A stretch of DNA of 64,000 nt from Ciborinia camelliae (taxonomy: Eukaryota; Ascomycota; Leotiomycetes; Helotiales; Sclerotiniaceae). Of the stretch, positions 1-13,000 are shown piece after piece (position 1 is the first letter of the stretch; each line of letters starts with the position of its first letter). The notes beneath the pieces were generated by a model. The model saw nothing but the letters and a program-made list of their open reading frames with translations. It did no database searches and had not been told where the DNA came from. The DNA lies in NCBI GenBank assembly GCA_025890175.1, contig JANPYM010000006.1, forward strand, positions 652,376 to 716,375, written 5' to 3'. A program made the translations under genes and the position numbers.

Positions 1-1256
1 TCCATTTCCATCCAAATCCCAATCCCCCTCCCAAATCCCAAATCCCACAGCCAAACAACCAAACAACCCGATATTCTACCCATCACATTAGCCACCTAAG
101 TTGAGCTAACCTAACCTAACCTAACCTAACTTAACTTAACTCAACTTAACTTTTGCTCTACTCTACTCTACTTATTATGATTTTTTATATAAAGATTGAT
201 TGATAAGTTGATAAATTAATATATTAATATGCCGATGCAAAACGAGCTCCGAGTAACATAATCTAGGTCTGTGTTCATGTAAGATGTAGGAAGTAGGAGG
301 TATATCGAAAGGCGGTTGGTTGGATGATGCTCTACTAACATATCTTAGTACCTACCTAGGTATGTAGGTATGTGATAACTCCACACTCAGATCACATATA
401 GCAGCGCATCAAGGAGCCCAATCCGATATGTGTAAAGAATTTCATATTTCGTCTCATCTTGCATTGCAGCAGCAAAGGTATCTAGGTAATCTAACTAAGC
501 AGGCAAGAAGATCAAAGCGCTCTGGAGTAGAGCAAGTAGCCAGACAAAGTGAAAGCAGATGAATATATATATATCCATCCACTTGCACTTGCACTAGCCA
601 TCTAGCTAGTCTCACTCATATCATGTATCTCCATCCCTCCTTTCATCCCAATGCACCCATCCATCCCATTCCCGCGGTATTCCCCTCCATCCGATCTTCA
701 TCCATCCATATTCCATGAACATGTCATTCCCAGTGCGCCATCCATTAAAAAGCTCAAAAATTGCCAGCGCCTATATCTTCCCATAAAACATCCCATTCAT
801 TCGCCAATATCGCAAGTCTAGATGATATATAAAGCAAACGATTGCATCAAAACCCCACGCTAAATCGACAGCAACGCAAAAAATTAAATAAAGAAACGAG
901 TATTAGTCTAGGATTTGTAGAAGGTCTTTGCTCAAGAAAACCATCAAAAAATCGAAAGACAAGTGAAGCAAGTAGTAAACTGCCAATTCAAAGCCCAGGC
1001 AAGAAAAGATCGAAACGCAAGGTGAATCTTTGGGGTATTCAACGCCATTAAAGCAGTAGACTAGCAATGCTAAATCGGACGAGCAAGCAGACTTTTGAGT
1101 TGTTGAAAAAGTAGCTGCCGTTGTTGGTGTGAAAATTATTGTATGTTCTTACAACTCATGATCAAATAGGCCGTTTCTTGTCATTATTATGGTATCAAAA
1201 AGGGAATTCGTAGAATTCGTAAACCTCCAGTGCATATGTGTATTTCGATGATTCGT
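1..1256. other. Intergenic DNA, no gene seen
   Basis: No ORF here has recognisable protein features. The start carries short degenerate CTAAC/CTTAA strings (about 105-150) and TAGGTA-type strings. The small open frame at 842-1051 is Lys/Ser-rich and shows no splice or family support. The part next to 1257 is probably the 3' UTR and downstream DNA of the minus-strand FYVE gene. Confidence 0.5.
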
Positions 1257-2525
1257 TCAGAAGGTGCTCCAGTGCCAATCTCTTGGGACACTTGCAGGAA
1301 GACTCTCGGGTGGACCTTTCAGTTGCTCACCAAGGAGATCATCGATTGCTCTGCCTCTGGCGCAATTGACAACTGGAATTGTAGGAGTTCCAGGTTCTTC
1401 TTGGGAGCTTTCGCTGTTGGATCGACTGGATCGTGCGACGGACCAATTTCTATAATCGTGCCAGCAGTGTTCACAGGAGCGACTTTGTGTACCCCTGGGG
1501 TGGTATTTGGCATCTTGATCGAGAGGAACTGAGTAGCCGGAGTGTTGGTCGCAAAAAATATTACCACAGCGGCGACAATGATGGCGCCTCGTGAAATAGG
1601 TGAAGTATTTTGTGCAAGTTGTCTCATCGCAGATGGAGGATTCGGCATCGGGCTGAAGAAAAGGTCAATGTTAGTATTCCATGTTTGTAAAATGTAGAAT
1701 GTAGATTGTAAGGTAAGGTAAGAAATTTGAAGCTGTTGAGTTGAGTTGAGATTGGATTGGATGGGATGGGATGGGATGGGATGCAAGGTGGAGGATATTT
1801 GAAGCACGCGACCCAGCCAAGCGACGAGAAATTGTTTTTATGGCTGAGGCTGAGCATGGATTATTTGTCCATTGCTGCGAATTCCTAGCACGTAATATCC
1901 ATCAAGGTATCGCAATGCAACATTTGGTTTGCACACCACAAGTTACAAATACCTCGAGGATCCCCACAACTTCTTGAGAATAACAAGAACAAGATACATG
2001 GTATGTATATATTCTCGCACATTTGCCATTTGCCATTTGCCGTTTGATTGAAAAATGATAAAACAGTTTGGGGAACTTTTATTAACATACCTTCCAGTGA
2101 TTTCTTGTTGGCAATGAGGTCACCTTTCCAAGGCCTTCAACACTCCATTCGGATTCAGTTATTGCGCCCAATCCAAGCTTTCCATAATCGATAGTCGAAC
2201 GTCTAGTCACCATCGTTGCGCCCTCCAAATCATCGAAGCTGCTATGCATACTTTGAGGTGGAGTGAGTGGTGATTGCTTCATCATTCTCTTGGGTGGATC
2301 TGTTGGTCTCAAAACCGCTGGCACATACAATGGCGACTTGGGTGGTCTCAGTTGTCGGGTATGTGCCAAATAGTTTGGAAGACCAGTTCTTGGAGAGGTG
2401 GGTGAAGCATTATTGGGAGTTGACGGAGTGGTATTTGTCGGGGAAATTTGTTGACTATTATAGAGAGAATACTGGGAAGGAGAAGTCGTGAATTGTTGTA
2501 CGGGCATTGCGAAATCCGTTGCCAT
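1257..2525 (-). CDS. FYVE zinc-finger protein, two exons
   Basis: Predicted phosphatidylinositol-3-phosphate-binding protein of endosomal membranes, about 276 residues. Exons on the minus strand are 2525-2091 and 1652-1257. The intron has a GTATGT donor at 2090 and a TTCTTCAG acceptor ending at 1653. At 438 bp it is long for this window. Exon 1 encodes a Pro/Ser/Thr-rich region with SPLYVPAVLRPTDPPKR, a string I associate with fungal FYVE proteins, and ends in HWK. Exon 2 opens with PDAE, completing the WxxD motif, followed by RRHHCRRCG and SCEHC. The zinc ligands are C-x4-C, C-x2-C, C-x2-H and C-x2-C, so one position is His. The C-terminus is VPRDWHWSTF. I chose the ATG at 2525 (A at -3, MATDF) over an in-frame ATG at 2606 (T at -3). 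The family call is strong; the biological role in this fungus is not known to me. Confidence 0.88.
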
Positions 2526-2606
2526 CGTTCTCGATTTCTCTGTTATGAAGTCGTAAGTGGTAGTCGGTGGAGGGTAGGAAGTGTGTCGATTTGTTTCGGA
2601 GAACAT

Positions 2607-5600
2607 GAATTTTCACCTTCACGTTCAGGTTTGAAGGTTGGTTTTGAAAAAAAGAGGTGGGAGGTTTTGTGAAATGTGAAATGTGAAATGTGAAATTTGA
2701 AATGTTGCCTCTGACTCTTATTATCGGGGAAAGCGATCCAAGGAAGGAGTGACCGAACGGCGGCGATGTGTTGTGCGCCTCCCAAATACGTAGGTTTACG
2801 TTAGGCAGTTGGAGGTTCACGATACGGTTATCGTAGGCCTTACTAAAATAATAAAGCCTCGGAAGATTATTGAATCTTGAGTATCGTGGGACAAAAAGTC
2901 TAAGTTCGATGGGTTCCCAATAACAAAACCACTTTATATCCAATATCGAATATCCAACTGACAAAAATGATCAATGGAATAGAAAGTGGAATGGAAATAA
3001 ATGTATGTATGTATGGTTGGTGAGTCGTCAGTCAGTCGGATAATATATTATTATTTGGTACGTTGGTATGTATGGATGTATGGATGTATGGATGGATGGA
3101 TGTATGAATTGATTATCCTGTGCGACTTCGGGTGTTTGAAGAGGAAAGTATATCCAAATCCAAATCAAATCCAAATCAAATCCAAATTCAATCCAATATA
3201 AGATAATATAATCTTCGTGGAATCGTTGGATCGTGGGATTTGGGCTTTTATTTGAAGCTTTTCGGTGAATGTTGTGGCGGGTTATTGGATATGGGTTACT
3301 GGTTATTGGTTATTGGATGATTGATTGCTTGAATGCTTGATTGCGCGGTCCACCAATTGAATTTGAATCTTTTGAACGGTTAGGTTCAGGTTGTGAGAGA
3401 TAACAAATTTGACAATGCTCTTTTCAAGCTTTCAATTGAAGCTTTCAAGGATCCTAGTAACTGGACTGGGGGAGATTCGAATCCGATGTCTTAGAAATTA
3501 ATAAGATAAGAAGGATACCGGTAGCCTGTAGGATAGTCGTATATATGTCTCAATATGTCGTACTTGGTAATACAAGAATATTGAAGATCGCAAGAAGTTA
3601 AAAAGTTTAATAAAGAGAAAGACTAAGGACAGTAGGTAGTTGATAGAAGGTACTCTTGGAGATGTAGAATCTAGAATCTAGAATCTAGATGTTGATGTAG
3701 GCGTAGGTGTAGATGTGTTCGAGTAGATAGATGTATAGGTGGTCTGTATATGTAGAAAGGAGAAGTATATAACTTGGAAGAAAGAGTTGAAGACTTTCTT
3801 TCCAATTGCTTGCTTGCTTGCTTTCTTTAATGGAAGGCTTTAAATTAAGAGTGAAGAGAGATTGTCGGTTTGAACTTTGATGGTTGTCAAAAACTTGAGA
3901 TGAGGGGGGGGTCAATAATTTGATATGATATGATATGTATAGACTCCAGAGTAGTCCAGAGTAGTAGTGGAGGGGGTGAACAGTGGACGGAGATGGAGCT
4001 AAGATATGAGATGTTGGAGACTTGGAGTAGGTACCTAGTAAAACTGTAAAAGGTCTACAGTAGTAGAAACTAGACAGTAGGGACCTAGTAGTGGACTAGA
4101 AAGTGCATCATAACAGGAGAGACCCAGTAGATTTAAACTAATTCTGGCCAACTATACATACATAGGGTAATAGTTCTAATGCATCTAGGATTCTAGGAAG
4201 GCTAATTAATGTTAAGGTATGGAGACATTATGGGTTTTTTCTTTGGGTACTCGAGTACGGAGTAGTGTGAGTAGTAGATTTAAAAGGTTAATTCGAATCA
4301 ATTATCAAGGATTATTGCTTGGTGTAACATATACTACCTAGTCCGTACAATCTGTTGAACAGTTTGAACTTTGAAGTTATTAACTTTCGCGCGCCTCTTC
4401 TCGCGCCTCACATAATGTCAGACAGTTTAGAGTCTAAAACTGTTAGACTCACATTATTCACGAGTCCCCAAGGTCAAAAAAGAGGGTCTCTACCTATTCA
4501 ATGTTTGAGGATACCCCCATTCATTGGCATTATTCAGTATTTCTTCAAGTCTCGCCATTTCGGTCCCGGGTTCATGTACCAGAAATCAGTATCATGATTC
4601 TTCGACAAGAAAACGATGATCAGCTAAGCATCAAATGTTCAAATCTTATGAATGATTATGGTTTGATTGGTCATTACCTCGAGGAAGTATACAAGTATCA
4701 GTCTTGGATTGGAAAAATAAAAGAGCTAAGATGTGCCAAGATCGTAATAGGATTAGATAGGACCCAGTAGCATCCTAATATCAACACCCTGCTAGGATGA
4801 AAGGAGTTCGAGCCGAGATGTGACCCCAAATTTGTTCAAGGATGCGAAAGCTACTCGTCAATTCGAATTTCCCTTCCAGCCACAAATTCATATTTGACAC
4901 GTGCACGGAAGTTTGTTTCGGTAGTGATTCGTGAAGGAGTACGGATGGAGTAGAGAGTACCTAGTGAGTGAGTGAGTGAGTGAGAGAACAGATATCAACA
5001 GATATCAAGGGAAACCTTGGAAGAACAGATATCGAAAAGAGAGACATTAGACGATTGAGCGGTCAACAAAATATGAACCTCATATCTTGGTGTCACTTGT
5101 AAGACTTACAATGGTTATGTGTAACTCTCACTACATATCAAAAATTCATGCGCAGTCAGCCTCAAATTCTGGTAATTTGGCTCTGGTTATCTCTCTCACC
5201 TCCTCTTGATCTAACCAATCTTGATCCAATCTTTCTTCACCTGCTTTCACTTGTCATTGTTGTCAAGTTTCAATCATCAAATGGCATCAACGACTCATTA
5301 CTTTTTTGGGAAGGGATAAACTAGGGTATAGGTTCCACAAAGTGCCACAGTAATATACTAGCAATCACTGTCGCCGCAGTGTCGCGTGTGCATAAGCTCA
5401 AATAAAAAAATCAGGGGTCCTGTTTGAGATTTGATTGGTGGCCAGTATTTCTCTTATCAGAGATGTTTCATTGGTTATTGGTATGGACACGCCCGACGTA
5501 TTGTTGCGGCAACTAATCGGACGGAGCGGATAATTGTCTTTTTCTTCAAGTTGCTTGAGGGGACTCACTCCCTGAGAGCTTGGCTCGGCTTATGCGAGGC

Positions 5601-5686
5601 AGGCAGAATTGCATATGGCCATCGTGTTGTCGGCTCTTGAGTCTTGACTCTTGAGAATGGAGATATTGCTCGAGACTCGAGAACTA
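2607..5686. other. Gene-poor intergenic region with simple repeats
   Basis: No convincing gene. It holds TGTATGGA-type repeats (about 3001-3110), a (GTGA)n run (about 4964-4984), a C-rich run near 3905, and a hairpin-capable stretch at 4420-4446 built from GACAGTTTAGAG and a near-complementary TCTAAAACTGTT. The 9-mer TACGGAGTA is at 4256. The open frames at 4355-4770 show no family motif or splice support. Confidence 0.5.
3001..3110. repeat. Imperfect TGTA/TGGA microsatellite
   Basis: Imperfect tandem repeats of ATGT and ATGG units, interrupted near 3020-3065. Low-complexity DNA. The open frame across it (3001-3201) is a product of the repeat. Confidence 0.8.
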
Positions 5687-6068
5687 CAGCAAAACCTCTC
5701 TATAAGGATGTTTTTTTTAGTGCCAAATATAAGGATATAGAGAGGTATCCTTTTATAGAGTTTCGGCTAATCCCGATGGGATAGCATTTTGGCCTAAATA
5801 TATACCGACCAATTTCAATCGGATATAAATTCAGTATAATTTTCATAAATATTTTATACTTAAAAAAATATTCTTATATAGAGGGTTATAATAGGCTAGA
5901 TTTCAATTTTGGGACCCTTAATTATGAAGGATAATCCTTATAGAGGGGATATAGGGATATTAGCTCTATATTAGCATTTTCTACACCTAAAATCCAACGG
6001 GACCCAAAATTTAATTCTAATAGAGAGGTTATCCTTATATAGAGGATCCTTATAGAGAGGTTTTGCTG
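5687..6068. mobile_element. MITE with 23-bp TIRs and TA duplication (pogo/Tc1-like)
   Basis: A 382-bp AT-rich element bounded by perfect 23-bp terminal inverted repeats at 5687-5709 and 6046-6068. The left end begins CAGCAAAACCTCTCTATAAG. The dinucleotide TA lies just outside both ends (5685-5686 and 6069-6070), as expected for a TA target-site duplication. The interior is rich in TATAGAGAGG/CCTTATA sub-repeats and has no open frame long enough for a transposase, so it is non-autonomous. The CAG...CTCTATAA end sequence and TA target suggest the Tc1/mariner superfamily, pogo/Fot1 branch. The boundaries are seen directly; the superfamily is inferred. Confidence 0.9.
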
Positions 6069-9000
6069 TACTCCGTTTCATGAAAATAATGGAGAGACGT
6101 CCAAACATCTACGGAGTAGCCATCTGAACACAAAGTTCTTGAGAGTTCTCTAGGACCTTCTGTAAGTAGGTAGGATCGGTAGATACCTACTAAGATTACC
6201 GATATCGTGAATTCAATAATACATGGCGATTTTGAGTGATGATTGTAATCTCGGCTGATACTGATAGCCCGTTGTGAAGATCGTAAATATAACTACCTAA
6301 CTTACTCGAGTATGTCGAACCTTCTTTATTAGACGTTTGCTAGGTAAAGCTTGATGATTGTTGAATGCTCTATATGAACTTTGAAGTAATCAAAACTTTC
6401 CCTTATCTAGACTTTTTTCATATCAATAAATGTTGACACCTTGCGATTGATACCTTCTGCACCTTCCTCAGTAACCCCTTAAGTTTTGACATGAATTCAA
6501 AACTCTAGTCACACTTGTCCTTCAATAATGGCTGTTGTACATGGTCGCAATGTGCATTCCGTAAATTTCCTGACTTGCGCATATCGCGGCGAGTATCGGA
6601 CTTGATTGCGATCGCCAATCTACCTACTGGAGGTATTTATTACTGTTAAGCCGCTATTTAATAAAGGCTGTCTAGCTTTTGGCGGTTGACCACGTCCAAA
6701 CAAATTTAGCTGAATTCACCCCTCCAAGATCCATCCATCAAACCCTCGTGACATAACTGGTGCGTTTCCATAGCCGACACATTTCCCAATTTTAATCCAT
6801 TATTTACGGAAGATTCCATTATTAAACCGTTGCAGCGTGGTTACTACCTAGTAACACTCTAAGCTCAATCAATCGTTAGCATGAACGTCTGCCGTGCCGC
6901 TAGACGGAATCCAAAAATACTGGCCACAAAGATTGCTGGGCTTGGTAAACTCTCTAACGCTAGTGATTTTAGTTGCCGAGACTCGAAGGCATGTCAATGG
7001 CCGACAGCATGCTAATCGGTGCGAATTCTCTCAAGATCGTTGCAAAACCAGTTCGATTGCCTGTATAATGACGGTATACAATTTCAAGGGGTCTTGTAAT
7101 AATGGATAAATTTTGGATACCTGTACGTACCTAGGTAGAGTTCAGGGGCCTATTGATGGCCTTTCAACTTGATCCGGATTTGCTCCTTGAGTTTCAACCA
7201 CCGAGAGGTCATCTCTCAGGAGTCAGGCCATCAAAAGTGTGGTAGCGAATCTCTTGTAAAGTCATGGGCTGTAACTGCAAGAGATGCAGAAAAGGTGGTG
7301 TCACTGTGGGGTATTGGGGAAGGTTCTAGGGACTATGTATTCGATACTGTACAGTATCTCCCTCCAAAGGCCCGGAAGAATACCTACAGTACGTATGTAT
7401 AGTATGGAATCAGATGGACTATTCGATCAATCACTGGCTTCTTTTGTGGACACTGGATTGTTGACAACTCAATCTTGGTGGCAAATGACTAAACTCAACA
7501 ACTATGAATTTTGAACTTCGAACTTCGAAGATCTGTTATCGTCTCTCTGTTTCCTGCGACTTCCTCTTTTCTCCGAAATGTCATCGCTTTCTTCGGATCT
7601 CAACCGGATGAATTCTGGCACTGAGAATCTGAGATGAAGGTGGGGATATATATTGGGCCCTATTGTGGATCTCAACCCCTCCAAAATTGAATTGCGCCCC
7701 CATTCTTGGAGATTTCCGCTTCACGTTTCTCTTGAATCTTGATGCTTGTTGTTTGCAGTAGCAGACCCTTCCCTCTTTGTGGTACACTGGTACACTACTG
7801 GCAGGAGAGTTCAAACTAGCGTGTTTATACAATAATGCATTGACAAAATTTGATCGTACAAGCTTCAAAGGCGTTTAGAAAAGTTTATTCCTAGTCATTC
7901 AGAGGTTGAGATTTTCAATTGTTGATTGCTGTTGGCAGTTGCCCGTTGGAGGTAAGTCTTCAAGACAACTGTCTTCCCAAGGCAAGCTGCCCCCGGATCT
8001 TATGGAGTGGAGTACAAGTTGCTCGTCGGAAGAGCAAATGATTGTCTCTGGGAAAGGGAAACAATAATCTCTTGTGAGGAATTTTTGAAGCCATCCATCT
8101 TTTTTTGCCTAAATTAAGGGTCTGCGCGGAAAACGCGGACTATGGAGCTCACATACGCATTTTGTACTCATTCGCCCCATTATATGGCTGCATGGGCCAT
8201 CGTCAAAATCAACATCTCCGCGGCCTTTCAATGGTTTCCTTTGGGAGAAGTCGTTCTTTGTTCATATACATTGCAACCAACTTTGACATCCTGGCATGTA
8301 TATCGCGACTCGACGCACCTGAAAGTCGGGATTATTCCTAACCATCGAGAACCCAGGGTTTTCAAGGGATTTGTGATAGTATGCCGTCTTTCTAGGACGA
8401 TCAAGTCTCCATGGGGAAGCTGGATACGCTCGTGAAAATCCCGGTGGCAGAGTATCTTGCGATATCATAGTCGCATCTGACATCTGTCCATATATCCTGG
8501 TCGATATTTTTGGTACATTTCCATCAAGGATTGGCATGTACAAAATCGAGATGGAATCTAAACAAGATTTTATTCCCTCTGCGCTATTCTCCACGATTGA
8601 GCAGCATGCTTCTAGAAGTTATATCTGTCGATTAATGAAAGTTCTGGATGTAATCTCCACGCTCCTATGCTTGGCGTATCCAGGAAGGGTACCTTAACTA
8701 AGGGCAAAGCTGTCGAGCATTGGTATCATTCTTTGAATTGAAGATATCGTGTCATGTATCAAATCTTGGCATACTGTGTTGTTCGCGATGGTAAGTAGGT
8801 AATCATTTTTGGCTTCATAAATGAAAGGAAACATCAGGATTCTCTTTTACAATCCACCAAGATAAGGCCTGCTGGTAAGGTACCTATTGAATCTTCATTC
8901 GCTATACGAACAAGCATTACTACATCCCACCATGATGAGACGACGAGAATAAGTAAATTTCCAATCATTTCACGAACAATCATCCCCACCATCTCAGCAC

Positions 9001-10057
9001 CATTCAACAAAAACCTTTCAATATCCAAGCCTTCTTATTCTATGCATTCTCGCCCTATCAAGTATCATCTATTGCACTGGTACGGTTGGTAGGTTCGTGC
9101 TTATGTTTCTTTAATACCCTTCTTCACATATTCAATTATCACCATGATAGCCAAAAGCAAAAAAATCCTCTCAAGGTCGATTCAGCTCATCTATGGCGGC
9201 GATGCAACCATTATGACATTCAATTCGTGCAAATATCTGAATCGAATCACAACTTTGGGCGCATAATATGGCTTTGAACGTTTCGACCCGACCTCCTTAA
9301 TCGCGGAAAGGCACAGTATCAACCCGTATTTTCCTTGTTTTTTCCAATCCTTTCGGATGAAGCTAAGGGACTTACGTGGCATAATATGTCATTCCGATCG
9401 AGCGGAAACCACTGAAAAGTTCTTTCTGCGGAAACGTGTTTTTCCATCACTCCCTCAATACAAAATAAATACTCTCTTCATCTAAAAAGTGCCACCATGG
9501 ACCGTTGGCTTTCTGCAAGGCGGAACAATGTTGGTACAGGGAATTTCCAAGGGATTTCCAACTCTCGGTCTCCCAATGCTACCCAAAATGCATTCGCTCC
9601 TACCGATGCTACCCAAAAAGCGCTCAGCCTCGAGCAACCTGCAAATTGCACCATATCTATAGGACAAAAAGGACAATGATGTAGGGCTCCTCATAGTATG
9701 TTCTATGTCACTATGGCCATATTATGCATTTTCCCGAAAGGCCGTTTGTTTACTGGCTGTTGATTTGCGGCGTATTGGCGGCCTCGCATGCAGCCTTCCA
9801 GCTGCTTTGATTAGACAAACGGGTTGAGGGCCTCCATCTATCATTCACGAATGAAAGTGTTCACGGCCATTAATAAAAACAACCTGTAGTGCCACGTTTT
9901 TTTCTGTCATGTACTATTAAGAACTTCTCGAGGATCAGAATTACTGTCTGAAAGTGATATTCATTTGTATTAAACCAAAAGAATTTGCTTCAACATTTCT
10001 CTGGTAATTTCACTCAAGTTCGTCTAAAGAATCTAGTGGTCTCCACTCGACAGTAGT
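6069..10057. other. Intergenic region upstream of the helicase gene
   Basis: About 4 kb without a supportable gene. It contains a TACGGAGTA 9-mer at 6110 and several open frames under 110 codons that lack motifs. One at 9497-9679 has a near-ideal start context (GCCACCATGG) but encodes only 60 unremarkable residues. The last few hundred bases are presumably promoter and 5' UTR of the plus-strand helicase gene. Confidence 0.5.
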
Positions 10058-13000
10058 ATGGCTAGTCAATCTAATTGGCGAAACGATAACGCCGGTCGTG
10101 AATGGCGGGGAAGTGGCGGAGAAGGGGGTAGATGGAGAGGTAGCGGTAGAGGTTCCAGAGGAATTGGAAGGCAAGGCAACTGGAGGAGTGGTGGTTCAGC
10201 AGTTCGTGCCCGTGGCGGTAGTGACAGAGCTCAGAGAAACGATAGAAAACCGGATGCCATGTGCTGGGAGTTTCAACTTTCAGGAAGTTGCACTCGTGGC
10301 CCACGGTGTAATTTTTCTCACGAATCGCGCGAACATCTGGATAGCCACACTCTTTCCGGACAACCTCTTGAAAGTACCGAAGAGACACAGCAACAATTCG
10401 AAATTCGTAACGAATTTCGACACAAATATAGTTCTTGGAAGCGGCTCATTAAATCCCGCCCCATATCGAATGATATTCGTACAATGACAATTTTGTGGCA
10501 GGGTGCTCTTGAAATCCTCGATGGTGAGGATCGGGATTCCAAACAGATGGTTGCTCGAGATCTCGAAAATGATGATTTCCATGGACGTGAACACATTCGA
10601 GTTCTTCTAGAGATGACCACTTATTCCAATGGCGCAGGCACATTTGTCGAACTTGTCCGGCCATTTCTGGATGTCATTACGCACCAGGCATTGCTAGATT
10701 GCCTGTCTATCGACACCTATGTGGGAAACTTATACAATTTCATTGGTGGCAGCAATGGCTCTCGCGCGATGCCATTTTTTCAAAGCCTATTGACCAATTT
10801 ACTCGAAATACATGATTTTGTCACCACCATATCAAAGGAGAATATCGAAAGAGCTCTCATCGCCATGTCTACTTGCCTTCGGGAGCTTGTCAGGCGAGAG
10901 CGGCGTGTGTTGTTTCATGATGACCTCCCAGATATCGTTACCTCCCTAGAAACCACCGTAGGTGTTATTGGTGTTGATCGAAGTTCGGCAGCATTTTCCA
11001 TAATTCCTTCTCGTACTCAAGAGCTTCGAGGGATGATAGCCCGAGCAACCGGTCTCCTTTATCAGGAAAACCAAAGCCAAGTTGCTGAAGTCTCTACCAC
11101 AGCTGTACAATCAACATACCCTCGTGAAATCATTCTACCAAATGGAAGACACGATAATGACAAGATGGACATTACGGATATCGGAATTTTGCCTACTGAA
11201 GATGAGATTCGTAGCGAAGCTGTCGAATTTCTTCCTTCGACGGACCCCGATCAACCTCACTTCATTATCGATCCCGCAGCAAGACTCTTGGATACACATT
11301 TCCGATTGTTGAGGCATGATATTTTCGGAGAATTAAAATCTGCTCTCGGCGGTCTCATTCTTACCATTGAGGCAGACCCATCGGTCTTGGAGAATTCGAG
11401 GCTCAATCTCAAAGATATTAGAGCACACTCTTACGTTAAAGCACAAGTTGCTAATATTACTTTCGGTCATCGTGGAGGCTTAGAAGCTCAACTGTCGTTC
11501 TCTCATCCTACACAATTAGCAAATAAGTTTCAGGGAGAGAGACGGAAGTGGTGGGAAGAATCAAAGAGACTGTCCGAGGGGGTGTTGCTTTGTCTGCTGT
11601 CCTTCGATGGTACGAGATGCTCTCCTTTATTTCTTACCGTTACGAAAAAGTCAACAAATCTCGAGTCGGACTATAGCTTAGTCTCCCATGAAACCAAAGC
11701 CATCATTACGGCGAAACTTGCTACTCGAACTCAACAAGACTTTGAGAGCCTAATAATCCTAAATTCACTCGCCACGGAAGGAATTTTAATCGAACTCCCT
11801 AGTGTAATACTTGCCACCTTCACACCAATCCTCCAAAATCTTCAAGATATGCAACGTTTGAGTCGTTTGCCCTTTCGCCAATGGATTTTACCTGATCGAC
11901 GAGGGTTTGGAGACGCAGCAACTTTGGATGTCCCACCCCCACTGTATGCTCGTGGGATGAGATTCACCTACTCCTTAAAATCAATTTTAAAAGATGATAC
12001 CGGGGGCGATCTACGAATCAGCACTTCAGGCGTCGCGGTCAATAATGCTGCTCTTATTGATGAAATCGAACGGCGCACGGAGCTTGATCGTGGACAAAGT
12101 GAAGCATTACTCGCAGCTCTGCTACGAGAGTACTGCCATATCCAAGGCCCTCCAGGCACTGGAAAGTCCTTTCTAGGTGTAAGACTTGTCAAGGTTCTAT
12201 TGGCGTGTAAGGCCGCAAAACTTGGTCCCATAATCATTGTGTAAGTGGACGTTTGCTTTCATTCATCAACTTGCGGCACTATTACCAAAAGGTCTTCTCT
12301 CAGTAGATTGAATATTAATTGGATCATACAGTTGCTATACGAACCATGCTTTAGATCAATTTCTCGAGCACCTTATCCAGTCTGGCATCGAAAAGGTGAT
12401 TCGAATAGGAGGGCAAAGCAAATCCGAAACACTGGCAGGGAAAAACCTTCGTGTTGTCTCTCGAGGCGAGAGTACAACTCGATCGGAATCTGGTAGGCTT
12501 GGAGCCACCTACTCGGCTCTAAAGAGGGAAGATAAATCAATAGAAACAATCCTTCGACGATTGGATCAATTGAATGATTGTCCAAATTGGGAGTCGGTGA
12601 AGGGATATCTTGCTTTGCATCATCCTCGGATTTATTCACAATTTGGTCGTGTCGATGAAGACGGCTTCGAGACTGTGAGTCAACTCGTATCTTGCTTTAT
12701 TTTATTTGAGCCACCAGCTACAACTTATATTCTTCACTGATTCATGCTAATGGATACCGTAAAGGTTGGCGACGAGCCCTTCGATTTATGGCTCAAGCAC
12801 AATGCCAAACTTCCAAAGCGGACGCCAGAGTATCAAGCAGTCCATACTATAGATGACTTACTCGAAATGGCAAGCTTTGATGTTCATGCTCTGTATGGCA
12901 ACGAAAAGCTCCGCATTGCTAAATATCTAGCAGAGGCTGTGCGCAAAGACGCTATCGACGAGCTATTCGAGAGCAACAAGTGTACCGAAGACTTTCGTCA

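Noticed and set aside
105..150. CTAAC-rich string resembling telomeric repeat
   Set aside because: The unit is CCTAA/CTTAA and quickly degenerates; the usual filamentous-fungal telomere unit is CCCTAA in long perfect arrays.
1319..1807. 162-codon minus-strand ORF with one hydrophobic segment
   Set aside because: It is an alternative frame across FYVE exon 2; the correct frame gives a complete FYVE finger and a matching splice acceptor.
3440..3500. GATTCGAATCC, like a tRNA B box
   Set aside because: No A box or foldable acceptor stem at the right spacing.
9497..9679. 60-codon plus-strand ORF with a near-ideal start context
   Set aside because: No recognisable features, no partner exon and no homology clue; a chance match to the start context is likely.
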